From DATDIC01 sp963777625 (GTDB taxonomy: Bacteria > Pseudomonadota > Alphaproteobacteria > Acetobacterales > Acetobacteraceae): a stretch of DNA of 64,000 bases. Position 1 is the stretch's first letter, and each line of letters begins with the position of its first letter. Below, in pieces: positions 16,563 to 26,034 of the stretch. The stretch covers positions 62,001-126,000 of the forward strand of contig CAVZRO010000003.1 in NCBI GenBank assembly GCA_963777625.1. The letters are read 5' to 3'. Below the pieces are notes generated by a model. That model ran no database searches. It had not been told where the DNA came from and worked only from the letters and a program-made list of their open reading frames with translations. A program made the position numbers and the translations under genes.

Positions 16563-18188
16563 ATGTTCGACCAGGTACTGAACCCTTTCGGGAGTGTTTT
16601 TGCGGTTTGGTTAGTGGCGCTGATCCCGGTGGTGGTGCTGCTGTTCCTGCTCGCTGTGCTGCGCATGACCGCGTGGCTCGCGACGCTGATCGGCTCGCTG
16701 GTGACCCTCGTGCTTGGGATCATCGTGTGGGGCATGCCCGTCGGGCTTGGGGTGCAATCCTATATCTTCGGTTCGCTGACCGGCATCTGGGCGGTGGACT
16801 GGATCACCTTCTGGGGGGTGGTGCTGTTCAATACGCTGGTGCTGACCGGCACGTTCGAAAGCTTCCGAGCCTGGCTGACCACGCAGGGTACTGCCGATGT
16901 GCGGGTGCAGACGTTGCTGTTCGCCTGGGCGTTCGGCGCTCTGTTGGAGGGTCTGGTTGGGTTCGGTTATCCCTGGGCCGTCGTAGCCCCCATACTGATC
17001 GCTGTCGGCATTCCCGACCTCGACGCGATCCGAGTTGCCGCGATCGCCAATAACGCACCTGTCTCCTACGGCGCGCTCGGAGTGCCGATCGTGGCTTTGG
17101 CGGCTGTGACCGGGCTGCCGCTGCTGCAGCTTTCCGCCTCGATCGGCCATATCGTGGCGATCCTGGCGCTGCTGCCGCCTTGGGTGCTGATTTATCTGGT
17201 GTGCGGGCGAGCAGGTTTCCGCGAAGGCTGGCCGCTGGCGATCGTCGGCTCACTTGGGTACATCGCCGGACAGTTTCCGGTGGCTGTGTATCTAGGCCCC
17301 TACTTGCCGGACATCACCGGCTCGATCGTCTGCTTCGTCGCTCTGCTGGTGCTGCTCAAGTTCTGGCAGCCCAAGCAGGTCCTGGGCTATGGCGGCGTGC
17401 CGGTGTCCGCCGCGGCCGAGGCGGCGGCCACTCAGGCTGGGCGACTGCTGCCGGCCCGCGAGGTGTTCCGCGCCTGGCTGCCGTTCATCGTGCTGATCGT
17501 CGTGGTCGTGCTGTGGACGGGCCCGTGGTCGGTGCTGCCGCGGATCAGCCTGTTCAGCCTGTCGGTTGCTGCGCATTCCGCTCTGACGCCTGGGGCGATC
17601 GTGCGCGCGACCTTCAACTTCGGCCCCTTCATTGGCGGCAGCGCGATCTGCGTCTCCTGGATCATTGTGGCGTTGCTGCTGCGGCTGACCGGCGCGCAGC
17701 TTCGGGAGGTGTTCGCGCGCACCTTCCACCAGATGTGGGGCGCACTGCTGGTCGGCGTGTTCATCTTCGGGCTTGCTTACGTGTTCAACTATTCGGGCAT
17801 GGCTGCCTCGCTGGCGAACGGCTTCTCCAGAATCGGGCCGTGGTTCATCGTGGTTGCGCCGATCCTCGGCTGGATCGGTGTCGCGCTGTCGGGCAGCAAC
17901 ACCTCGACCAACGCGATGTTCGGCGCGTTCCAGATGGCGGTAGGCAAGCTGCTCGGCTTTCCGCCGCTGCTGCTGCCGTCGCTCAATTCGGTGGGTGCCG
18001 AGATCGGCAAGCCGATCGCTCCGCAGACGGCGAGTGTTGGAGTCTCGACCAGCCGGTTCGTGCGCGACGAGGGCCAGATCATCCGCCATAACATGGGATG
18101 GACGCTGATTCTGCTCGCCTATCTGATCCTGATCGGACTGATCTATTACTTCCTCGCGCCAGGAGTGATGATGCTGGGAGGGAAGTAA
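16563..18188 (+). CDS. lldP: L-lactate permease family (LctP) transporter
   Basis: 541 aa membrane protein with about 13 hydrophobic segments, typical of LctP carriers that import lactate or glycolate with protons. Family marks are the glycine-rich GALLEGLVGFGYPWAVVAP, NNAPVSYGALGVP, and the conserved SGSNTSTNAMFG followed by NSVGAEIGKPIAPQ. The start is ATG 16563 with GGAGG 6 bases upstream, 226 bp from the divergent esterase start. It may feed a 2-hydroxy acid to the enzymes encoded just downstream, but other monocarboxylates are equally possible. Confidence 0.85.
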   Translation: MFDQVLNPFGSVFAVWLVALIPVVVLLFLLAVLRMTAWLATLIGSLVTLVLGIIVWGMPVGLGVQSYIFGSLTGIWAVDWITFWGVVLFNTLVLTGTFESFRAWLTTQGTADVRVQTLLFAWAFGALLEGLVGFGYPWAVVAPILIAVGIPDLDAIRVAAIANNAPVSYGALGVPIVALAAVTGLPLLQLSASIGHIVAILALLPPWVLIYLVCGRAGFREGWPLAIVGSLGYIAGQFPVAVYLGPYLPDITGSIVCFVALLVLLKFWQPKQVLGYGGVPVSAAAEAAATQAGRLLPAREVFRAWLPFIVLIVVVVLWTGPWSVLPRISLFSLSVAAHSALTPGAIVRATFNFGPFIGGSAICVSWIIVALLLRLTGAQLREVFARTFHQMWGALLVGVFIFGLAYVFNYSGMAASLANGFSRIGPWFIVVAPILGWIGVALSGSNTSTNAMFGAFQMAVGKLLGFPPLLLPSLNSVGAEIGKPIAPQTASVGVSTSRFVRDEGQIIRHNMGWTLILLAYLILIGLIYYFLAPGVMMLGGK

Positions 18189-18332
18189 CGTCGCGCCCGG
18201 CCGGCGGATTCGACCGGTGTCCATCGCTGCACGTGGAACGATCCCCTGGGTGGATTGTACGCCGCGCCACGCTTGCCACGAACCGGCCGCTCGGTCTCTG
18301 ATCGGACGAGAATGCAAAAAGGGGAAGCGGTG

Positions 18333-18793
18333 ATGGCGGAGATCCGCACGACGCATCTGTTCACGCTGACGCTGCAGGTGGCGGGAATGCAGCCGATCGG
18401 TGCAACGCCGGGCGGCAACCGGCGTATCGGCCTGGTGGCCGGGGGCTCGTTCCAGGGAAAGCGGCTGCACGGCACGGTGCTGCCGGGGGGCGCCGACTGG
18501 CTGATGGACCGGCCGGACAAGGCGACCACGCTGGATGTGCGGTTGGTACCTGCAGACCGATGATGGCACCGCGGTCGGAATGACCTATCGAGGCATGCGC
18601 CACGGTCCGGCGGCGGTGATGGAACGGCTCAATCGCGGCGAGCCGGTCGATCCGGCCAGTTACTATTTCCGCATTGCGGTAGCGTTCGAGACGGCGGCGG
18701 CGAAATATGACTGGCTCAACCGGGTGATCGCGGTCGGCACTGGTGACCGACGGCCGGAAGGACCGGTGTACGACGTGTTCGAGGGTCCTGTAG
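18333..18793 (+). pseudogene. DUF3237 family protein, two frameshifts
   Basis: Encodes a DUF3237-type small beta-barrel protein of about 152 aa if repaired, starting MAEIRTTHLF after AAGGGGAA. The N-terminal part runs to LDVRLV, where GGTACCTGCAG (18545-18554) shifts the frame. With GGTACTGCAG it would continue LQTDDGTAVGMTYRGMRHGP. The end reads YDVFEGPVA into the next gene, whereas removing one G at 18783-18785 gives YDVFEVL and a stop at 18791-18793. Both repairs restore the expected family ends, so these are probably sequence errors. The function of DUF3237 is unknown; members often sit in aromatic or acyl-CoA catabolic operons, as here. Confidence 0.7.
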
Positions 18794-18795
18794 CC

Positions 18796-19710
18796 ATGGC
18801 GGTCATCGGGTTCATCGGGCTGGGCAACATGGGCGCGCCAATGGCCGCCAACCTGGTGAAGGCAGGACATCAGGTGGTTGGCTTCGATACCAATCGGCGT
18901 GCCGTCGAGGCCTTGGCGGCGAACGGCGGCCGCACAGCCGGCAGTGCCGCCGAAGCGGTACGCGGCGCGGCCTTTGTCATCACTATGCTGCCGGCGGGTG
19001 AGCATGTGCGCGAGGTGTGGCTGCACCAGGGCGGGCTGATCGAGGTGATCCGGGCCAGTGGCGAACGGCCGTTGCTGATCGATTGTTCCACCATTGATGT
19101 TGAAAGCGCGCGGGTGGTGGAGCAGGCGGCGCGCGCGGCAGGGTTCGAGATGCTGGATGCGCCGGTGTCGGGTGGAACGACAGGAGCCGCGGCGGGAACG
19201 CTGACCTTCATGGTGGGCGGATCGGAGGGGGCATTTGCTCGCGGCGAGCCGCTGCTGCAGGTAATGGGAAAGAACATCGTGCACGCTGGCGGTCCGGGGG
19301 CCGGGCAGGCAGCGAAAATCTGCAACAACATGATGCTGGCGATCAACATGATCGGCGTGTGCGAGGGATTTCTGCTGGCGCAGAATCTCGGGCTGGACTG
19401 GGACCGGCTGCACCGGATCGCGGCCGCCTCCTCCGGCCAGTCCTGGGCCCTGACCAGCTATTGTCCCGCCCCCGGTCCGGTGCCGGCGGCGCCGTCCAAC
19501 AAGGACTACGCGCCGGGTTTCATGGCGGCGCTGATGCTGAAGGACGTGAAACTGTCGCAGGCGGCGGCGTCCGCCACCGGCACGCCGACGCCGCTGGGGG
19601 CACATGCCGCGACGCTGTACGAAAAGCTCGTGGCGGCAGGCGAGGGCCAGCGGGACTTTTCCGCGATCTTCCGCTGGCTGGCCGCGCAGGAGCGGGATAA
19701 GCTCACCTGA
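18796..19710 (+). CDS. 3-hydroxyisobutyrate dehydrogenase-family NAD(P) oxidoreductase
   Basis: 304 aa beta-hydroxyacid dehydrogenase. The Rossmann motif GFIGLGNMGAPMA is at residue 5. The substrate-binding motif is DAPVSGGTTGAAAGTLTFMV, and the catalytic Lys lies in GAGQAAKICNN. In this family such enzymes oxidise 3-hydroxyisobutyrate, tartronate semialdehyde or similar C3-C4 hydroxy acids. The start is ATG 18796, three bases after the repaired DUF3237 stop. It is followed after 22 bp by an acyl-CoA synthetase gene, so a carboxylate-to-CoA-thioester route is plausible. Confidence 0.85.
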   Translation: MAVIGFIGLGNMGAPMAANLVKAGHQVVGFDTNRRAVEALAANGGRTAGSAAEAVRGAAFVITMLPAGEHVREVWLHQGGLIEVIRASGERPLLIDCSTIDVESARVVEQAARAAGFEMLDAPVSGGTTGAAAGTLTFMVGGSEGAFARGEPLLQVMGKNIVHAGGPGAGQAAKICNNMMLAINMIGVCEGFLLAQNLGLDWDRLHRIAAASSGQSWALTSYCPAPGPVPAAPSNKDYAPGFMAALMLKDVKLSQAAASATGTPTPLGAHAATLYEKLVAAGEGQRDFSAIFRWLAAQERDKLT

Positions 19711-19732
19711 AAGAACATCGGGGGGAACGATC

Positions 19733-21422
19733 ATGCCGGCGGAGGCGTTCAAGGCAGCGCGCGACCTGCTTCTGCGACTTCGGTCGGACCACGAAGCCGC
19801 TTATCGCCAGTTCGCCTGGCCCGCGCTGGATCGTTTCAACTGGGCGCTGGACTGGTTCGATGCCGAACTGGCACGGGGTGTAACCGCGGACAGGCTGGCA
19901 CTGAAGATCGTCGGCGATGGGGCGGCGGAGCGGACCTTCGCTGAACTGGCCGAGCAGTCCAACCGGGTGGCGAACGGGTTGCGGGCGCTGGGCGTGCATC
20001 GCGGGGATCGGATCCTGCTGATGCTCGGCAACGTCGTGCCGCTGTGGGAAACCATGCTGGCGGCGATGAAGCTTGGCGCGGTGGTGATTCCCGCCAGCAC
20101 GCTGCTGACGCCGGCGGACCTGTTGGACCGGTTCGAGCGTGGGCGCGTGCGGCACGTAATCGCCGGACCGGGGGAAGCGCCGAAGTTCGAGGGGATTGCA
20201 AAAGGGCTGACACTGATCTGTGTCGGCGGCGTATTTCCCGGATGGTATGCTTACGAAGATTTGCGCCATCATCCGGCGACGTTTGCGCCTGACGCGGGCA
20301 CGCGCGCGAGCGATCCGCTGTTGCTGTATTTCACGTCGGGGACCACCGCCAAACCGAAGCTGGTGCAGCACAGCCAGGTCAGCTATCCGGTCGGGCATCT
20401 GACGACGATGTACGTGCTCGGGCTGCAACCGGGTGATACGCATCTGAACATCTCGTCACCGGGTTGGGCGAAGCATGCCTATAGCTGCGTGTTCGCACCG
20501 TGGAATGCCGGGGCGACGGTGTTTATCGCGAATCAGCCTCAATTCAATGCGTGGGGCATGCTGGACGCGATCGCCGCGGGGGGGGTAACCACGCTGTGCG
20601 CACCCCCGACGGTGTGGCGCATGTTCGTGCAGGAGGAGCTAACGCACTGGAAAACCCGGTTGCGCGAAGTCTGCTCGGCCGGCGAGCCGCTGAACCCCGA
20701 GGTGATCGAGACTGTGCGCAGCGCCTGGGGACTGACAGTGCGCGACTTCTACGGCCAGACAGAGACCACGACTCAGATCGGCAATCCGCCGGGATTGGTG
20801 GTGAAACCCGGGTCGATGGGCAAGCCGATGCCGGGATACTGCATCCGCCTGCTGGATGCCGACGGACAGGATGCAGATGAGGGCGAGGTGTGCATTGCGT
20901 TGGACCCGAAGCCGACCGGGCTGATGGTTGGTTACCAGGGAGACGATGGAACCGTTCCGCCGATGCACGATACGGTATACCGTACCGGCGACGTGGCGAC
21001 GCGTGATGCCGACGGGTATTACACTTATGTCGGACGGGCCGACGACGTCTTCAAAGCATCGGACTACCGGATCAGCCCGTTCGAGCTGGAAAGCCTGCTG
21101 ATCGAGCATGAACTCGGTGGCGGAAGCGGCGGTGGTGCCGGCACCGGACCCGGTGCGCACGTCGGTGCCGAAAGCGTACGTCATGCTGGCAGCCGGATGG
21201 GCGGCGGACCGGGGCACCGCGCTGGCAATCTTCCGCCATGTCCGCACGCGGGCAGCGCCCTACAAACGGGTGCGGCGGATCGAGTTTGCCGAACTGCCAA
21301 AGACGATTTCCGGCAAGATCCGGCGCGTGGAGCTGCGCCAGGCGGAGCTGCGTCGGGCACAGGAAGATATGCGCGGGGCCGAGTTTCGTGAGGAGGATTT
21401 CTCCGCGGACGAATGGCTATGA
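19733..21422 (+). pseudogene. Acyl-CoA synthetase (AMP-forming), frameshift near the 3' end
   Basis: ANL-superfamily ligase of about 562 aa if repaired, resembling medium-chain/benzoate-type acyl-CoA synthetases. The P-loop is LYFTSGTTAKPKLVQHS, the adenine motif is DFYGQTETT, and the hinge is YRTGDVATRDADGYYTYVGR. The C-terminal catalytic Lys is in LPKTISGKIRRVEL. At about 21111-21117, AACTCGGTGG shifts the frame after LIEHEL; AACTGGTGG would join VAEAAVVPAPDPVRTSVPK, which then runs intact to the stop at 21420-21422. All active-site parts are present on both sides, so a one-base sequence error is likelier than decay. Substrate probably a carboxylic acid handled by this operon. Confidence 0.8.
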
Positions 21423-22066
21423 TCGAGGTTCAGCGCCCGAGAACCCTGACGGTCTATACCGACTACAAAAGCCCGTATGCCTATCTGGCGAAGGACCCGG
21501 CTTACGCGCTGGAGAACGAGGGTCTCGTCCGCCTCGAATGGTTGCCACTCGTGCTGGATATCCCGAGTTTCCTGGGCAGAGCCGAGGTGGATGAAAACCG
21601 TCAGGTCGTTCAATCCGAACGCAATCCTCACCAGTGGCGGCGGGTCCGCTATCTCTATATGGATTGCCGACGGCAGGCTCGTCGTCGCGGTCTGGTCATC
21701 CGGGGGCCTCGCAAGATCTGGGACTCGTCACTGGCCGCGATCGGGATGCTGTTCGCCAGACGGCAAGGTACCGTGGTGTTTCGTCGTTACCATGACAAGG
21801 TCTTTGAGCGGTTCTGGAAGCATGAGCTGGACATCGAAGACCCGGCTGCGCTGTCGGCCGTGCTGGTCGAATCCGGGGCCACGCAGGGGTTTGGCGATTA
21901 TGTCGCCGGACCGGGACGTGGCGAACTGGCGGCGATCCAGCGGGGCGCCGAGGACAAGGGCGTCTTCGGCACGCCCAGTTTCCTGCTCGATGACGAGCTG
22001 TTCTGGGGCAACGAGCATCTGCGGGATATACGTGACCTGCTGCTGACGAAGAAAAGGGAAGGCTGA
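21413..22066 (+). CDS. DsbA-family 2-hydroxychromene-2-carboxylate isomerase-like protein
   Basis: 217 aa thioredoxin-fold protein of the kappa-GST/HCCA-isomerase group. It opens YTDYKSPYAYLAKDPAYALE, where the Ser of the SPY motif replaces the redox cysteines of DsbA and would activate glutathione. The C-terminal GVFGTPSFLLDDELFWGNEHL is the second family signature. Start ATG 21413 overlaps the end of the acyl-CoA synthetase gene (ATG/TGA interleaved), indicating coupled translation. It may perform a glutathione-dependent isomerisation in the same pathway. Confidence 0.8.
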   Translation: MAMIEVQRPRTLTVYTDYKSPYAYLAKDPAYALENEGLVRLEWLPLVLDIPSFLGRAEVDENRQVVQSERNPHQWRRVRYLYMDCRRQARRRGLVIRGPRKIWDSSLAAIGMLFARRQGTVVFRRYHDKVFERFWKHELDIEDPAALSAVLVESGATQGFGDYVAGPGRGELAAIQRGAEDKGVFGTPSFLLDDELFWGNEHLRDIRDLLLTKKREG

Positions 22067-22071
22067 AGGCG

Positions 22072-22995
22072 ATGGATCGCAATTCCGTCGCGTGGCGCGG
22101 CTACTGGGCCGCCGCTCCTACGCCCTTCACGCAGGCGGGCTCGATCGATGAGCCGGCTTGGCGTGCTCTTCTGCGGCTTTATCTCGCGCTTGGCATCCAC
22201 GGCGTGCTGGTGAATGGCAGTACCGGCGAGTGGTTTTCGCAGACCGAAGCGGAGCGCCGGCGCGTCGCCGAGATCGCCGTCGAGGAATTGAATGGTCGCA
22301 TCCCCGTGGTGATCGGGTGCACCACTTTTACCCCCGCCGGCACGATTGCGCTCGGGCAGCATGCACAACAGATCGGCGTTGACGGCATTCTGTCCACCGC
22401 GCCGCCTTACGCGTGTCCAACTCCGCGTGAAATTATCGCTTTCTTCGCGGCCGTCTCGGACGCCGTCGATCTGCCGCTGATGGTGTACAACTGGGCCCGT
22501 GGCGTCAGTATCGAGATCACCTGGGAGGTCGCGATCGAACTTGCACGCATCGAGCACGTAGTGGCTATCAAGGACAGCACGGCGAACTTTGCCCAGGCGG
22601 TCGCCACGCTGGAAAGGCTGCACGACAAGGTGCGGATGTTCGGAGGGTTCATCAATCGCCCCGGACTCGCTCTGCTACGCGGACTTGGCGGCGATGGGAA
22701 CATCGATGGCGGTGCACTTGGCGCGCGCTTCGCGGTTGCGTTCTATGAGAGTCTCTGGCGCGGCGATGTCGCCGGCGCAACGACGGCGGCCGACAAATAT
22801 GGCGCGCTGATGCGCCAACTGATCCGGCCAGACTGGAGTGGCGTATTCGGATCGCCGCCGGCACAGATCAAGGCGGCGATGAACATGCTGGGCCAGCCCG
22901 GTGGCTGGCCGCGTCCGCCATTGCTGCCGATCGAGGACCCGCGCTTGCTCAACTCCCTGCGAGACGTGCTGATCTCGGCGGGGCCGGGGGACTGA
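22072..22995 (+). CDS. Dihydrodipicolinate synthase (DapA)-family aldolase/lyase
   Basis: 307 aa TIM-barrel Schiff-base enzyme. The Lys that binds the keto-acid is in VAIKDSTAN (about residue 166), the Tyr in MVYNWARG, and the N-terminal substrate loop is VLVNGSTGEWFS. True DapA has GTTGE; the GSTGE form and the catabolic neighbours point to another pyruvate- or keto-acid-linked aldolase or dehydratase. It starts 5 bp after the isomerase stop and is followed after 9 bp by phnN, so it may be the last catabolic gene of the run. Confidence 0.8.
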   Translation: MDRNSVAWRGYWAAAPTPFTQAGSIDEPAWRALLRLYLALGIHGVLVNGSTGEWFSQTEAERRRVAEIAVEELNGRIPVVIGCTTFTPAGTIALGQHAQQIGVDGILSTAPPYACPTPREIIAFFAAVSDAVDLPLMVYNWARGVSIEITWEVAIELARIEHVVAIKDSTANFAQAVATLERLHDKVRMFGGFINRPGLALLRGLGGDGNIDGGALGARFAVAFYESLWRGDVAGATTAADKYGALMRQLIRPDWSGVFGSPPAQIKAAMNMLGQPGGWPRPPLLPIEDPRLLNSLRDVLISAGPGD

Positions 22996-23004
22996 GTCGG
23001 AAGC

Positions 23005-23580
23005 GTGCAGGGCATTCTCGTCCTCGTGGTCGGCCCGAGTGGGGTCGGAAAGGACACCCTGCTGAACGCGGCACGCGATGTGCTGGCGTCCGATCCGCGG
23101 TTCCGCTTCGTCCGCCGGGCGATCACGCGTCCTGCCGACGCCGGCGGCGAAGCACATGAAGCAGTGACCGAGGCCGAATTCGAAACCCGCGCCTTTGCGC
23201 TGAACTGGCAGGCGCATGGACTTAGCTACGGAATCCCGACCGACATCGCCGACGACATTGCCGCCGGCCGCGTTGTGGTGGCGAATGTGTCACGCAATAT
23301 CGTCGCGGATGCAGCGCGGTTGTTCCCCATTCGCGTCATAGAGGTACACGCCCCGCCCGGCTTGCTGGCCCCGCGCCTGATGGACCGCCGGCGCGAGGAC
23401 GCCACGGAAATTGCCGTACGGCTTGCGCGTGAGGTGCAGTTGCCGGATTGGGTGCCGATCGAGCGGGTCCGGAACGACGGGACGCTGCATGAGGGCGTGC
23501 GGCGCTTCCTTGATGCGCTCAGCCGCGCAGCTTCAGCCGTTCAGCAAGACGAAACGGTCCCTCTGCGTCCGTCTGAGTGA
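23005..23580 (+). CDS. phnN: Ribose 1,5-bisphosphate phosphokinase
   Basis: 191 aa guanylate-kinase-like P-loop enzyme that phosphorylates ribose 1,5-bisphosphate to PRPP, the last step of the C-P lyase pathway. The P-loop VVGPSGVGKDTLL is at residue 8; RRAITRPADAGGE, ALNWQAHGLSYGIP and the lid region RLMDRRRED follow as in PhnN. It starts with GTG at 23005. It is separated from the other phn genes by orientation: its last 62 bases overlap the 3' end of the minus-strand DUF1045 gene. Confidence 0.9.
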   Translation: MQGILVLVVGPSGVGKDTLLNAARDVLASDPRFRFVRRAITRPADAGGEAHEAVTEAEFETRAFALNWQAHGLSYGIPTDIADDIAAGRVVVANVSRNIVADAARLFPIRVIEVHAPPGLLAPRLMDRRREDATEIAVRLAREVQLPDWVPIERVRNDGTLHEGVRRFLDALSRAASAVQQDETVPLRPSE

Positions 23581-24206
23581 ACAGGCAGATCTCGGTCACC
23601 CGCCGCACTTCAAGCAAGGCGCGGGTAAAATGATGTTCCGCGGCCGGTTGGTAGAGCGCTCGTTCATCCGCGTTCAGCCGCCGCGTCAGTGTCATGTGGA
23701 AGAACCAGGCGCCGAAGACATAGGGATAGCCCCAACGCCGCAGCATGGCGTCCTGGGCCGCTGACAGCCCGGCGCGTCGCCGGCGTGCCAACTCTGCTTC
23801 GCTTGGTGCGGCGCGGAACCCATCCAGCCAGGCAACGCACAGATCGGCGAGCGCTTGCAGTTGTGGGGACGGTTCAGTCTCGCGCAGGGCGAGGAACCCA
23901 TGCACGTCGGCCACGGTCAGCGGCGGCAGATTGAAAGCTGCAATACCCGCCGCAAGTTCGTCGGCGGCATTGCGAAGGTCGTTCCACCTCGTACCGCGCT
24001 GCAACCACATCGGTGGTTTCAGGGTGGCATGAAATCCGTACTGGCGCGGCTCGGCAGTTACGTCCGCAATGCCTTTGATGTCGGGTTGTGGCGCGGGTGC
24101 CCCGCTCTCCGGATCGCGGCCTAGCCAAGTCGTCGAATTCAGCGAACAATGGGTCGTCCGGCCGCGGCGCATAATAGACCGCCACCCGAACCGGATCCGG
24201 CGGCAT
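23519..24206 (-). pseudogene. DUF1045 2H-phosphoesterase of the phosphonate locus, N-terminal frameshift
   Basis: About 228 aa if repaired. Two HxT/S motifs typical of 2H phosphoesterases are visible, GFHATLKPP and FFHMTLTRRL, so the protein probably opens or cleaves a cyclic phosphate or phosphodiester. It starts at ATG 24206 with VRVAVYYAPRPDDPLFAEF; near 24132-24136 the frame must shift by one base to continue TTWLGRDPESGAPAPQP. It is coupled to phnM (TGATG overlap). No phnP is visible; this enzyme is a candidate for that step (ribose cyclic phosphate to ribose 1,5-bisphosphate), which is inference. Intact catalytic motifs suggest the frameshift is a sequence error. Confidence 0.75.
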
Positions 24207-25339
24207 CAGGCGACCCGCTCGCCGCCGCGCCAGACCTGGCGCACGATGGGCAGATCATGGTGGACGTGCAGGCGGACAAGGTCGGCTCGCAGGCCATGAG
24301 CGATGCGGCCACGATCATGCAGTCCGGCAATCCGCGCCGGCCGATCGGTGATCATCGCGATGGCGGAGGCAAGCGCGGTATGGCGGGCGGCGTGGAACGC
24401 ACCCTCGATCATGCTGGATGGCACATAGTCCGACGCGAAGCCGTCGACCAACTCATGGTCCAGCAGGTCGGCGACGGCGACGTTGCCCGCGTGCGATCCG
24501 CCGCGCACAAGGTTCGGTGCGCCGGCAATCACGCGCATACCGGCAGCGCGGGCCGCCCGGGCGGCAATGATGGTGACCGGGAACTCGCTCACGCCGATTC
24601 CGGCCGCGGCATTCTCGGCAATTTCCGCCTCGGTCCGGTCATCGTGGCTGGCAAGCGCGATCCGTCGGTCGGCCACGCGATCGAGCAGCGCGCGGCGGTT
24701 GGGCTCGCGCAAACGTGCGCGGGTCGATTGCAGGTGGATGATGCGGCGTTCGATCTCATGGTCCGGGAAGCCGCCCTGGCGCCGCAATGCGCGATAGCGG
24801 TCGAGATCGGCGTACTGCCCGACACCGGGCGTATGGTCCATCAGGCTGATCATGCGCAGGCGGGGATGGTCGGAAACCGAATCGAACAGGTCGAGCATAT
24901 CGGCCGCGGGCACCTCGCAACGGAGGTGCAGGAAATGTTCGGCCCGGAGCAATCCCGCCTCGCCGAGCACGTCCAGGTCAACCACGCCCTCGCGGAACGT
25001 GCGCACGCGGTCCTTGTCGAACCCGAGATCACCGAGGCAGAACGCGTCGAGCACGGTAGTGACACCGGCCGCCGCGCATTGCGTGTCATGCGCGATCACC
25101 GCGGAGCGGGACGGCCAGCGCGCATTGCTGCGGGGATATACCTGGCGCTCCAGATTGTCGGTGTGCAGGTCGACCGCGCCGGGGATCAGTAGATCGTTGG
25201 CAAGATCGTGGGCTGCGGGAAGATGCGAGCGGCCCGGCTGCACCTCGGCAATCGTCGACCCACGGATCACCACGGTGCCGTGCATCACCTCATCAGGGAG
25301 GACAAGGATGGCGTTGGTCAGGACGGTTTCTGGCGTCAT
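24206..25339 (-). CDS. phnM: Alpha-D-ribose 1-methylphosphonate 5-triphosphate diphosphatase
   Basis: 377 aa amidohydrolase-fold enzyme that removes pyrophosphate from the PhnGHIL product. Metal-site motifs are GAVDLHTDNLERQVYPR, SLMDHTPGVGQY, LASHDDRTEAEI and GFASDYVPSSMI. The 4-bp ATGA-type overlap with phnL upstream and the TGATG junction with DUF1045 downstream show one translationally coupled operon. This copy has the standard PhnM signatures and sits in the standard place after phnL; a divergent second copy lies at 30665-31819. Confidence 0.93.
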   Translation of the reverse strand: MTPETVLTNAILVLPDEVMHGTVVIRGSTIAEVQPGRSHLPAAHDLANDLLIPGAVDLHTDNLERQVYPRSNARWPSRSAVIAHDTQCAAAGVTTVLDAFCLGDLGFDKDRVRTFREGVVDLDVLGEAGLLRAEHFLHLRCEVPAADMLDLFDSVSDHPRLRMISLMDHTPGVGQYADLDRYRALRRQGGFPDHEIERRIIHLQSTRARLREPNRRALLDRVADRRIALASHDDRTEAEIAENAAAGIGVSEFPVTIIAARAARAAGMRVIAGAPNLVRGGSHAGNVAVADLLDHELVDGFASDYVPSSMIEGAFHAARHTALASAIAMITDRPARIAGLHDRGRIAHGLRADLVRLHVHHDLPIVRQVWRGGERVA

Positions 25340-26034
25340 GCAGCTTCCTGTAACGGTGTCAGCCGGAACAGCCGGTCGGCCACCGAGTCCCGTGCCGCGG
25401 TATCGTGCATGATGGTGACAATCGCAGTACCGCTGGCCTTCGCCTGCCGGATCATATCCACCACAACCGCCCGGTTCTCGTCATCGAGCGACGCGGTCGG
25501 CTCATCCAGCAGCAGGATCGGTTGGCCACCGATGAAACCGCGAGCCAGATTGACGCGCTGCTGTTCTCCACCGGAAAACGTGGCCGGTGGCAGAGCATGC
25601 AGCCGGGCTGGAATGTTCAGCCGCAACAGCAGCGAATCCGCATCTGCGCGCGCGCGGTCCGGTGCCGTACCCCGCGCGATCGCGACTTCCGCAACCAGCT
25701 CCAGCGCCGGAACGCGTGGCACGACGCGCAGGAACTGGCTGACATAGCCTAGCGTCTCGTGACGAACCGCCAGGACAGTGCGCGGGTCGGCGGCGGCGAG
25801 GTCCAGCATGGTGCCGCGATGACGTACCAGGATCCGGCCGCCATCTGCGCGGTAATTCCCATACAGGCTGCGCATCAGCGTGGTCTTGCCGGCACCCGAT
25901 GGTCCGGCCAGTGCGACGCACTCGCCGCGCCGCACCTCCAGCTCGATGCCGGCAAGAACGGGAATACGCAGGCCGCCGCGCAGGTGAAGCGTGAATCCTT
26001 TCACCAGCGCCTCGGTGCGCAGCATCACGGTCAT
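25336..26034 (-). CDS. phnL: C-P lyase subunit PhnL (ABC-type ATPase)
   Basis: 232 aa ABC-family protein associated with the C-P lyase core, needed with PhnGHI to form ribose 1-alkylphosphonate triphosphate. Walker A GPSGAGKTTLMRSLYGNY near residue 42, where the LYGNY extension is characteristic of PhnL. Signature FSGGEQQRVNLARGF, Walker B ILLLDEPTASLDDENR. It overlaps phnK and phnM by 4 bp each. Confidence 0.93.
   Translation of the reverse strand: MTVMLRTEALVKGFTLHLRGGLRIPVLAGIELEVRRGECVALAGPSGAGKTTLMRSLYGNYRADGGRILVRHRGTMLDLAAADPRTVLAVRHETLGYVSQFLRVVPRVPALELVAEVAIARGTAPDRARADADSLLLRLNIPARLHALPPATFSGGEQQRVNLARGFIGGQPILLLDEPTASLDDENRAVVVDMIRQAKASGTAIVTIMHDTAARDSVADRLFRLTPLQEAA

Noticed and set aside
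18535..18795. N-terminal extension of the 3-hydroxyisobutyrate-dehydrogenase-like protein
   Set aside because: The extension is the C-terminal half of DUF3237 fused by an extra G; the dehydrogenase starts normally at 18796.
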